From: Chondrus crispus
Lineage: Eukaryota; Rhodophyta; Florideophyceae; Gigartinales; Gigartinaceae
Assembly: GCF_000350225.1 (NCBI RefSeq)
Contig: NW_005179096.1
Span: 91,322-155,321 of the forward strand
Length of the DNA: 64,000 nt
Direction of reading: 5' to 3'
This document shows positions 1 to 8,328 of the stretch, in pieces; the first letter of the stretch is position 1; every line of letters starts with the position of its first letter. Under the pieces are notes generated by a model. It was not told the DNA's origin. It worked only from the letters and a program-made list of their open reading frames with translations, and did no database searches. A program made the translations under genes and the position numbers.

Positions 1-1
1 G

Positions 2-166
2 AGCAAGTCCATGATCAGATGTGGCCTTGCTTTGAACACGAATGGGCAATGGGAGGAAAGGCAGTTGTTTCCTAAGCTGCAGAGCATTATTATCAGGTAT
101 CGAAACCATTTCGATGGTGCTCCAGTTCTCTTTAACAAGCGAATGGTTGCCGGCGAGAGCACGTAG
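2..166 (+). CDS. 3' end of an unrecognised gene (partial)
   Basis: Frame 2 is open from the first base of the window to a TAG at 164-166, giving 54 codons. The peptide is of ordinary composition (it begins SKSMIRCGLALNTNGQWEER) and is not low-complexity, unlike the LTR DNA that follows. I do not recognise the family. It may be the tail of a host gene or of a transposon gene cut off by the window edge. Start and size are unknown. The open frame is short, so chance is possible. Confidence 0.35.
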   Translation, partial: SKSMIRCGLALNTNGQWEERQLFPKLQSIIIRYRNHFDGAPVLFNKRMVAGEST

Positions 167-419
167 AAATGCGGAGATATCTTTACACTATAAAAATTTT
201 CTTTCTTCTGATTGGCCCTGAGTGACCTGTGCATTACAGACAGAATTAGACGAGACCGCACTATTTTGACTGATCTAAAATACTGCAGTCCTCACTAATT
301 GCATATTTGGCCGAATTAGTGCGGTACCAATATTAGTGCGGGCCGCAGTAAATACTGTCACAGAGACAGCAAGTCAGCATTCCATAATACTGCGGACCGC
401 ACTATTTGCAGTATTCGGT
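167..419. other. Non-coding flank with small inverted repeats
   Basis: No gene is seen. The stretch repeats short motifs around GACCGCACTATTT (about 247 and 394) and TACTGCAGTCC / TACTGCGGACC (about 281 and 388). It also carries an inverted pair CACTAATT...AATTAGTG at 293-321. This could be the remnant of a small terminal-inverted-repeat element. It is the pre-insertion flank of the copia element at 15401. Confidence 0.35.
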
Positions 420-424
420 GTACT
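420..424. repeat. Target-site duplication GTACT, left copy of element 1
   Basis: GTACT directly precedes the left LTR and is repeated at 15397-15401 directly after the right LTR. That is the 5-bp duplication expected of Ty3 integrase. Confidence 0.9.
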
Positions 425-1506
425 TGTAGTGCAATGCGCCTGTCCGGCAGAGACCGCGGTCCGATGGTCCAGCAAAAACAACAACAGCAACAAAAAGAAG
501 AACTGCCGATGGCACAGCGCTACGAAGTGTCCGACTCTCCCTTCTCCGTTTAAACGAGCTTGCGACTCGTAGTAGCTCGGATCCCTGATGGGGGGCACAG
601 AGAAATAGCCCGGCCCGGGATCGGTGTGGTAGAGACTTGCGAAGAGATCTGCTCGACGAGTGTGGAGTGGGGCGCGTACGTAGGTACCCCGGTTCCACTG
701 GGTTGTAAGGCCAATGCTCGCTGAGCTTCTTCGACACCTTGTAACGCGACAAGGCCTTCGACGGGGGCGTCGCAACGCAGCCCGACGGGATGAAATGAAA
801 GTAGCAGCGCTACGTCAACCGTGTCGCCCGATGGCTCGAAACACCTACGTCAACCGTGTCGCCCGATGGCTCGAAACACCTACACCGGTTCGGTCGCAAC
901 CGACACCGATGGTACCAACACTGGCTCGTAATACGACGGAGCCCTTCGAGGGAGACGTCGTTGCAACGGTCTCCGTCGGAAAATGGGTCACAGTAGCAGC
1001 GCTACGTCAACTCTGTCGCCCGATGGCTCGAAACACCTACACCGGTTCGGTCGCAACCGAGGCCGATGGCACCAACACAAGATAAGGGAAAAATAGGTAG
1101 AATTAGAGATAGAAAAGGATAGGGAAATAAAGGAAATAGAAAGGGAACCCCGAGCGATAGAGGATGCCGTAGGCTTAGGTAAAAGGGAGCGTCTTGATAG
1201 AGACGGACTTCGACCAAGGCGACATTCAACTCCGGCAACTCGGGTTACCTTTACTGACTTGGTCGTCAGAGGGCTAAGGTATATATCGCCCCGCCGGAGC
1301 CAGTACAGTAGCTCGCGGCGCTAGATCCTAGATCTAATCTAGTGTCAGCAAAATTAATGCCAATTAATTATCTAAATAAAATAAAATAATTAAAAATTAA
1401 AACTGTGCAATTATTCACACGTGTGTCCCCCAAACCCGGACTACTTTTCATATCCAAATGTTTTCCTTTCTTTTCACCCCCCTTTCCAGGTGCGTATTGC
1501 ACTACA
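425..1506 (-). repeat. 3' LTR of element 1
   Basis: This 1082-bp LTR has 11-bp inverted termini. A TATATA box sits near 1279-1286, placing U3 at the high-coordinate end in transcription orientation. It differs from its partner mainly by a 35-bp tandem duplication around 825-895 and scattered substitutions in its first 250 bp. Confidence 0.9.
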
Positions 1507-1521
1507 TATCTCCCTTCTGAG
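1507..1521 (-). promoter_or_regulatory. Polypurine tract of element 1
   Basis: On the minus strand CTCAGAAGGGAGATA directly abuts the 3' LTR. Element 2 has CTCAGAAGGGGGATA at the same place (35871-35885). This is the expected plus-strand primer for reverse transcription. Confidence 0.7.
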
Positions 1522-1616
1522 CGCTCTCGCGCAGCGGCTTCACTCCCTTGCTTCCCAACTTCTTCCTTTTTCTTCCGACCATCGGTCGCCGCTCGCGTGA
1601 GAGTAAGACGATCTCC

Positions 1617-3280
1617 ATGTTCCCTTCATCGGATCCCACTGTCGGACATACCGCCCGCGGTCGCCGTGGTGTGGGCTTCTCACACACGCCTTCCATTCCT
1701 AACGACCTTCCTTCCATACCCCGACTTCCCCCGTACACCAACGTTCCTGAACCGGTCTTTCATCCCGATCTCCATCCTTCATCAGCCCCTTGTCGATACC
1801 TCTCACTAGCCGAGCTCCAAGGTAAATCCATGGGCGACTATCCCTTACTGTACGCGGCCACTCCTTGGTTTTCCGCCATCGACGTGCGCGACGTCACTAG
1901 CATCGGGCGCCACTTTTGCCGACGGTGCGGGGATGTTACCGGGTCACCTTCCCCTTCAAGCCATTTCCTCCTACGATTGGCGTGCCCGTGTCGCCATTCC
2001 CCCTTCTATACTGCGTCGATCCTCCCCTCGTGGCCGACAGGGCCTATCCCTGCGGTTCATGGAAGCCGTTCTTGACCGTCTCGACCTATCCTTATCCGAT
2101 GCCCTCATCCCTCCGTCCTTCGGATGTGACACGTGGAAGTTTCGCACGGAGGGGGAGCGTGATTACCTTGACAACCTCCTCAGCTGGACGCGGGGTAACT
2201 CCGTGCTCGAGGCGGACCGCCTGTGACATAACCAACTGACGGTGACTAACGATGCCCTGTCATACACGCGCGGAATCCTCCCCCTCAATTTCCGATATAC
2301 GAAACGCGGGAACATCCCCTTCTTCCAGCATACGGTCCGATTCGAGCGTAAGATGAGATCGGACACGGGATATTTCCTAGCTTACCAAATGGTTGAGGCG
2401 GGGGAAATTGCTCGGTCACACTATCCCAACCGGTATCAGCAACTCCTCTCATGGTGGGGACAATTTGAGGTCTGCCAAGGGTTTTGGGCAGAGCTCGGTC
2501 CCATCCTTACCTACTCTGGAAGCCATCTCACTGATCCTCGTCACGGGTTGTGGGTTGTCTTTTTGACGGAGTGGTGCGTGAAGGTAGCCGCCACCTTGCT
2601 CTGGGAGGCGTACGATTGTTGGCGGCTTTGGTATCTTCCTCCGAAGCTCGTGGAGCTCATGTGCCTTTTGGACTATACTGTGCCCTTGGGCGGAGCAGAC
2701 AGCGACTTCGAACTGCACTCCTTACTCGAAAAGATCAATCAGGTCGACTGGGATGTGGTTCCCGTATCCACTCATCCCGATCCTTCGCGAGGCGACGCCC
2801 GTCCTTTTCTCCTGGACGAAGTCACAGTGCGGCGGGTGACTTTGTCTGGTTCAACCCTTGGACATCCGCCTTGTGCTCTCCCTCCGAAGCGCGCCTCAGT
2901 CGCCAATTCGGCAACCAAGTTCCAACCCCTGACGTAGCTCCAATACGAGCCATAGATCCCGGCGCAGACGACGTTTGCTCTGACCGTCTGCTCCAGATTC
3001 CCTTCTCCTTGCAGCCCCTGCTGCTGCTCCTCCTGCTGTCGATATCCCCTCCGCAGGACATACCGAAACTCTGTCGGTTAGGGAAGCGTTGTCTTCCCCA
3101 CCGTCCCCATCAATTCCCAAAAAGAGCGACGGAGCCATTGACATCTACTGCACATTGCTCCGCGCTCATGGCATCAAAGTTGAAGCTCTCCAAGGGGCTT
3201 CCCTCGATGATCTGCGAGTCCTTGCTCGACTCGTTACCTCACTCCCGAAGGAAAAATCCTTGGGTGTGCCGCCCCAATGA
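1617..3280 (+). pseudogene. Antisense ORF carried by element 1 (degraded)
   Basis: This is a coding-like tract on the strand opposite to gag-pol, just inside the 3' LTR. Its ATG at 1617 starts MFPSSDPTVG. Frames are broken by a 1-nt insertion near 1915 (TTTT against TTT in element 2), a TGA at 2224-2226 (TGG in element 2) and a frame change after about 2760. The last frame ends SLGVPPQ at a TAA-free stop at 3278-3280. The core at about 2242-2760 is rich in Trp, Tyr and Phe and looks like a folded domain, but I recognise no family. An AATAAA lies about 100 bp downstream. Element 2 carries the same ORF with different lesions, so it was a real gene before the copies diverged. Extra antisense ORFs are known in some plant Tat-lineage Ty3 elements; homology to those is not claimed. 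Confidence 0.6.
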
Positions 3281-5633
3281 CCTGCCGCTTAGAGCGACTT
3301 CCCCGTGATCCGTTCTCGGATTATTACCCGTTTGGGGTGACGTCTGGTTATTGACGTCATCCTGTAGCTTTTGGATAATAAAATGAATCACCTGCGTATC
3401 CCCCGTTACCTTCACTTTCCTCCTCTTTTTTTTCTCTCTTTTTTTGTATGCGTCCCGCCTCTGCAGTCGCATCCCCATTTTGCCATTTCCTTCTCTTTTT
3501 CCTCGTCACATTTCCCTCCTCTTTCTCACACGTTCTCCTTCTGCCATCCTCCTATCACAGCGTGCGTCTCCCATTTTCCTCCTCATTCTCTCAAATTGCC
3601 CTTTTTGTGTGAGGCTGTCCTCACACGGTTCTCATAAAAAATATAGTAGGATCGACGCCATACCAGCGACGTCATCCCTCAACTGTTATTGCGACGCCAC
3701 CGTAGACGTCCGTTATCACGGTCAACAAAGTGGTAGGGGGGTTTTGAGGTTCACGAAAAATATGGTTCGTTATCAACCTGCCTGACCCGTTCGGTCGCGC
3801 TCGCTTGAGTCGGTTATTTCCGACACCGGGTTGTACTGTACGGTCCCCGTAGTGCCAAACGATAGCGTTGCTTCTCAATGCCCATGGAAAGTTACACCCT
3901 CATTGCAGTTTCAGATGAGTCGCCCGTTTCCATTTTTTTCATTTGCACCACATGGCGAGATCGTCCCGAGCTTGTCACCATGCGTAATCAATTCAGTTAT
4001 AGCAGCGGTCCCGTCTCCGATTGTTGTCACGGCAGACATGTCGAATTCCTCTCCTCCTTTGTTTGCGTGTGCTGAAAGTGAACTGTTGCGTGCGAATTCC
4101 CCTCTGTTCTGCGGATATCAATGTTCTCTCCCTTGCCCTTTTCCTGGTGTAAATTGGGAACCGAAAACCATCCTGCAAATGAACGCGAGACTTACTGCTT
4201 CCTCCAAATGGAAATTCGCGATCCACAACTGAGGGGGTGTTTTGCACATGATTTTCACGATCCGTAGAGACCACCTTCACAGACTGTCGTCGACAGCGGA
4301 ACGTGCGACATTACGTTCTCTTTTTTTTCTTCTTCGCCCCGTTAGATTCCTCGAGACAATTCCTGTCGATTTCCCCGTGCAGTAGTTGCGGACTCCCGCA
4401 ACTCGCCATTTGTCGCCTGAGGCGTGCTTAGTCGTGCAATAAAAATATTAATAGGGGGGTGATGGCGGGGTGTGGGGACAAGAACCTCATTCTTTTCCTC
4501 GTTCGGTTGTCGTGCGACCGAGGCCACTGGTGTCCACGAAACGTTAACAGAAATCTGTGGCCATTGTTCTAATCTCCCTCGCGTCGACACTGCAACAATA
4601 AAAAGATTCAAAAAGGGCGTCGGAGCTCGTATCACTTCATGACATTCCTGTCTTTGACGAATACGATCTTCTTCGTACGAGGTGCCACGAAATGTGACCT
4701 CCTCGACGGGGTTCTGTTCTCGCGCAGGCTTTAGAGCCTACAGTACCAAATCGTCGATACTTGGTAAAGACCTTGCGAGGGTTACTCGCCATTTGCACAC
4801 CGTCCTCGTTTTCGGTAGTCGTGTCCGTCTTCCTCGCGTGTCCACGAAACATTTGTTCTTCTACACGCGAGCCATCGTTTCCCTTCGGCGAGCGCCGTCC
4901 TGCTCTCGCGATCGGATGCTGTACATTGATGTGTGTCTTATCGATGGTTCCTGCTCATTCCCAGAAGGAAAAATAGTAACAAAGGGAGTCGCGACGGAAT
5001 CAAAGTTGGGTACAATGTCGACGGGCATCCTTCACGATTTCCAACACGTCCTTCCGCGACGCGGATCGTACTGTCAGCTTTGTACCCCTCGGGTCTTTCT
5101 CTTGATCGTCCTTCGCGCACCTCGGAGTGTCATCCCCCTCGTTCTGGGTCCCGGTTGAGCCCCCTCTTCATCGTAACATGTCGGCTGACCGGCGTCCGTA
5201 GTGTGAAGTGGAGTGGGGTCACATCTAGGAGGTGACAAAACAAAATAGAAAGCAAACCCAAAACAAAAACACTGACAAAAGAAAAGAGATAAGCGCGATC
5301 GGATGACGTTGTCTCGACAGAGGCAACGTTCGTCGTGGTCGCGAACCGTGTGCAGCTCACTTATCCCAAAAAGGCTCAGCGTCCCATGCGCTCGACCGCG
5401 TCGCTTTCTCCTTAAAATTAATTGAAAATTCCGAGCGGTGTCCTGTGTTCCACTTGGGCATCGCGACGCTTGTCGATATTTGTGGGGTGTTGTTGCGGCG
5501 TACTCGGGGAGGTCCCGCGGCTTACGGGGTGGGCCATCCAACAACAACTGCCTGCCCTTCGGACTCTCCCCTCGTATCGTGGTGCGTCTCTTCATCCTCA
5601 AGAGGTACGCCTCCCGTTGTCACACACCCTTCA
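3281..5633. other. Element 1 cargo region without recognisable gene
   Basis: From 3281 to about 3490 the DNA matches element 2 (37645-37870), including a pyrimidine-rich stretch. From about 3490 onward it is unrelated to element 2. Only short, mutually overlapping open frames occur. A T-rich tract on the minus strand (5290-5235) ends in CACCTCCTAG and could be a splice acceptor of the captured gene whose NB-ARC part lies just upstream. I see no domain here. Confidence 0.4.
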
Positions 5634-6863
5634 TCAACAAAAAACCTTGATCACCCACCTTCTACTATTAAGCACCCAGCTCAGCTCTTTCATCAGCTCT
5701 GTCCTGATAAGCAGTCGACAAATGTTCTCGAAAAAATATCCCTCCTTCGCCTTGCCATCCTCGGGGCCCTGATATTCAACAACTACTTCCATCACATCCC
5801 TCCCTTTCCGGTAGCTATCAACCAGCTTCCGACACCAGTGCTTTTCCCAGCTAGGGCCTTCCACCTGGCCTGTTTCAATGACTGCGAAATGATGCGTAAG
5901 ATCCTGAAGACTTACCCCTTGGCTTTCCCGGTTCGCCACATCTCGAATTTCAACCAACCCTACACTTTTCATCTGCATCGCATACTTTCTTGCGATGTCA
6001 ACTTCGCCCGTTCCCCACAGATCCCTCAACACTCCCGGAAGGATCACATCCTGTTTCTTCATTACACACAATTCCCAGTGCATGTCCGCGAAACACGGAG
6101 ATTCTTCGCTGTCACGTGAGTCCAGAAACTGTAACGAAGAGCGGAGCATTGCGTAGAGCGATTCATACCCGCCCCTTCCTTTCTGCGCACCAATTGCCCC
6201 ACTCCCTTTACTCTCTTTGATCGTCTTCAGGTACCGCGTCCACAACTTTGGTAGGTCCCCGGTACGAGCCCCTCTTGATTGTTTCACCTTGACTCCTGCT
6301 ACATTCAGAGCCAATGGTAGTCCCGCACACATGGCAAGAATCTCCCCAAACGCCTCTCTCGATATTGGATCTTCTACTTCACCACGCGATGCCTCACTCG
6401 CATGAATCAGCATGTCGTACGCATTGCGCCCTTCTCTCGCCTCAAACTTAACTTGCTCCCCCAGATCTATGAGCGTCGGATCCCTTGTAGAGTACAAAAC
6501 CCTGCTTGCAGGCTCACCATTTCGCACTGCCGTGCTGGCAAGGCTGGAAAGTTTTAGCAGAATCTCCTCTTCATTGCTGTTGCGCGACCAGACATCATCG
6601 AAGATGAACAGACATCGACGACCTGAAAACCAAGCTTGATCCCCTGTTAGCACCTCTTCCACCTCGCCCAAATTCGACAGCTTGTCCCCTTCTTCACGTC
6701 CTCTAGAGATGCAGACAGCATGGCAGAATCGTTGCTTCAGCTCTGCCTCTCTGGCGTCTTGCCTTAGAGTCGAAAAATACCCCCCCGTTCGTAAAGCGCG
6801 TGTGTAGTGCCTCATCTCCTTCTGGATCCATCCACGACGTAGGAACACCCGTGGTAGAGTCAT
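5634..6863 (-). CDS. NB-ARC (NLR-type NTPase) gene fragment captured by element 1
   Basis: 409 codons. Kinase-2/Walker B RCLFIFDDVW is at residues 83-92, RNBS-B SRVLYSTRD at 120-128, and the GLPL motif AGLPLAL near 180-186, followed by a winged-helix-like stretch. NB-ARC is the nucleotide-binding switch of NLR immune receptors, and such genes occur in plants and some red algae. The P-loop (GxGGxGKT) that should precede kinase-2 is absent: upstream of about 6813 the sequence is retroelement DNA shared with element 2. The repeat sensor domain expected after the winged helix is also missing; the frame stops at 5634. The fragment is therefore internal, has lost ATP binding, and is unlikely to work alone. 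It lies in sense with gag-pol and out of frame with the conserved block upstream. The ATG at 6863 lies in shared element DNA; a second ATG follows a few codons later. Confidence 0.8.
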   Translation of the reverse strand: MTLPRVFLRRGWIQKEMRHYTRALRTGGYFSTLRQDAREAELKQRFCHAVCISRGREEGDKLSNLGEVEEVLTGDQAWFSGRRCLFIFDDVWSRNSNEEEILLKLSSLASTAVRNGEPASRVLYSTRDPTLIDLGEQVKFEAREGRNAYDMLIHASEASRGEVEDPISREAFGEILAMCAGLPLALNVAGVKVKQSRGARTGDLPKLWTRYLKTIKESKGSGAIGAQKGRGGYESLYAMLRSSLQFLDSRDSEESPCFADMHWELCVMKKQDVILPGVLRDLWGTGEVDIARKYAMQMKSVGLVEIRDVANRESQGVSLQDLTHHFAVIETGQVEGPSWEKHWCRKLVDSYRKGRDVMEVVVEYQGPEDGKAKEGYFFENICRLLIRTELMKELSWVLNSRRWVIKVFC

Positions 6864-6878
6864 GTTCTCCTACGTCTC

Positions 6879-7045
6879 TTAGCTCCTCCTCGGCCTTGCC
6901 CTGAATGGTGAGAATCCCGCCACGCGGGCGTCGGCCGTAACCTTGTCAAAGGCGGAATGGATCTCGAAGATCATCGCCTCTTCAATGTCCTCCTTGGACT
7001 TCTCATAGACTTGCTGACGGACCTCCGCGGTGCGGGGTCGTGTCC
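6879..7045 (-). other. Conserved coding-like block bordering the cargo slot, element 1
   Basis: A minus-strand frame of about 54 codons contains EVRQQVYEKSKEDIEEAMI and ends at TAA 6879-6881. It matches element 2 at 41400-41565 with a few amino-acid changes. A T-rich tract ending ATTAG stands directly before it and could be a 3' splice site. A second frame (IQGKAEEELRDVGEH) stays open past the TAA in both elements. In element 2 it ends 41263-41265, while in element 1 it is replaced by the NB-ARC fragment from about 6813. Function unknown. It marks the fixed edge of the variable region. Confidence 0.45.
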
Positions 7046-7321
7046 CTAATGTCTCAAAAATAAAATAAAATAAAACAACACAAAAGCAATCACAAATAAA
7101 ACAAAAACGAGACCGAACAGATATGAAGGTAAGAGTGAAGAAGGTGGACTATCCAGTCTATGTCCCCGTTCTTCCAGCGTTCTTTTCTCGCTTGGCACAT
7201 CGTTACGCGACTTCCGACCTGAGTATCTCATCACAACGCTCATCCTACTCGTGCGCGTGCTGCGTCTACTTGCGGGTTGGCTGTCTGAAGGCCCCTCACC
7301 TGGTTTGTTCCATCTCATCAT
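7046..7321 (-). CDS. Small ORF with C-terminal hydrophobic segment, element 1
   Basis: 91 codons beginning MMRWNKPGEG, 86 nt after the pol stop. The N-terminal 65 residues are polar and basic. The last 24 are hydrophobic (LFGLVFVLFVIAFVLF...), as in a tail-anchored membrane protein. Element 2 keeps the whole frame (41555-41830) with few changes. The hydrophobic part is encoded by a T-rich tract that could instead be the polypyrimidine tract of an intron ending at 7046, so coding status is uncertain. Confidence 0.35.
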   Translation of the reverse strand: MMRWNKPGEGPSDSQPASRRSTRTSRMSVVMRYSGRKSRNDVPSEKRTLEERGHRLDSPPSSLLPSYLFGLVFVLFVIAFVLFYFILFLRH

Positions 7322-7407
7322 TCTCCTTTTCTCGACCCTCAGGTCGGCTCGCTATGCCCCGCGCGGATTACTGCACTGACACTGACATGTGAAATTCTTG
7401 GTTACCA

Positions 7408-8328
7408 CTATCCTGATTGCGATTGCGCGATCTGCGCGGGCAAGGATAATCTTTTCCTTCGGAAATACGTGACCGCCGCCCTGCGGGGCAATTGCTCAAT
7501 GGGCTCCCACGTCGCGTCCTCGGGCGTATAACCGTACCATTCCACCTTCAGAAATAATTTCTCCCCGTCGTAGCCGTGGTCTACGATCTTGTCGATCACA
7601 TACTCCTGACTCTCAGTTCCTTCTTTCTGCGTGTCCAACTGTCGTTCCCCCTTCCGAAGAGCCAGCGGCTCATCCACATCTCTGGACTTTCCGAACTCTC
7701 GTAGACCTGGAGGTGTCTCCGCGGTCGGGGTTTGACCGACTGAATTATCCTGGTCCCCTGACGTAGGCGCACGGGTGTGAGAACGTTCCTCGTCCTCCGT
7801 TGCCTCTCCTTCTTCGTTTAACTCCGTCTCTCCCAGGATCTGTAGCGCTTGACGTAGGCCGGTTATCGGCGCATGGTCGATTGGGCTTGGGGCTAATTCC
7901 ACCCTGTCTCGCGATACGCGTTCCTCCTGATCGCAAATGGCAGTGACTACCGTATGTTGATCCGATCTTCTGACCTGATAAGGCCCTGTAGCGACTTGTG
8001 CCAGCTTGTGTTTCGGTTCGCTAGCCGTGCCCTGCTCCTTCCGGAGGAACACGTAGGACCCCGGTGGGATCTCGTATTGCGGTGTTCGAAGGCGTGCGTC
8101 GAAATTTCGCTTGTACCGGGCTTGTTCCTTTCGCAAACTCCTATCGGCGCTTCGCATAAGGCTCTCAAACCACGACTGCCATTTCAGGTAGTATGCTCGT
8201 GACGAGCTGGAGTTCTCCAAAGTTGGTTGCGCTTGTAACGCAATGTTTCTCGGCGCCCCAGCCAACACCAGCTCGAAGGGCGCAATGTTCGTAGTTCCAT
8301 GAACTTGTGTGTTGTAGGCGACGGTCAC
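7408..8328 (-). CDS. Integrase C-terminal part with chromodomain, element 1
   Basis: 306 codons. It continues the integrase after the frameshift at about 8327. First comes the GPY/F-type region (KHKLAQVATGPYQVRR, about residues 130-145), then an acidic linker. A chromodomain follows at roughly residues 243-295 (IVDHGYDGEKLFLKVEWYGY, then ATWEP). In chromoviruses this domain guides integration to marked chromatin. The aromatic and acidic positions expected of a chromodomain are kept. The frame is +1 relative to the preceding pol ORF because one T is missing there; element 3 retains the uninterrupted reading DLFSDAV. In this copy the domain could only be made by a frameshift or restart. Confidence 0.85.
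   Translation of the reverse strand: MTVAYNTQVHGTTNIAPFELVLAGAPRNIALQAQPTLENSSSSRAYYLKWQSWFESLMRSADRSLRKEQARYKRNFDARLRTPQYEIPPGSYVFLRKEQGTASEPKHKLAQVATGPYQVRRSDQHTVVTAICDQEERVSRDRVELAPSPIDHAPITGLRQALQILGETELNEEGEATEDEERSHTRAPTSGDQDNSVGQTPTAETPPGLREFGKSRDVDEPLALRKGERQLDTQKEGTESQEYVIDKIVDHGYDGEKLFLKVEWYGYTPEDATWEPIEQLPRRAAVTYFRRKRLSLPAQIAQSQSG

Noticed and set aside
374..775. ORFs of 110-135 codons inside each Ty3 LTR (also 14293-14700, 34268-34543, 34628-35203, 48883-49290)
   Set aside because: Two or three frames are open at once, mostly without an ATG, and the peptides are low-complexity. The openness follows from composition and from the copies being repeats. No frame is clearly preferred when the diverged LTR of element 3 is compared.
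8325..8328. Programmed frameshift between integrase core and chromodomain
   Set aside because: Element 3 keeps the unshifted reading with one more T; the shared loss is more simply a deletion passed between copies, and no slippery motif is present.
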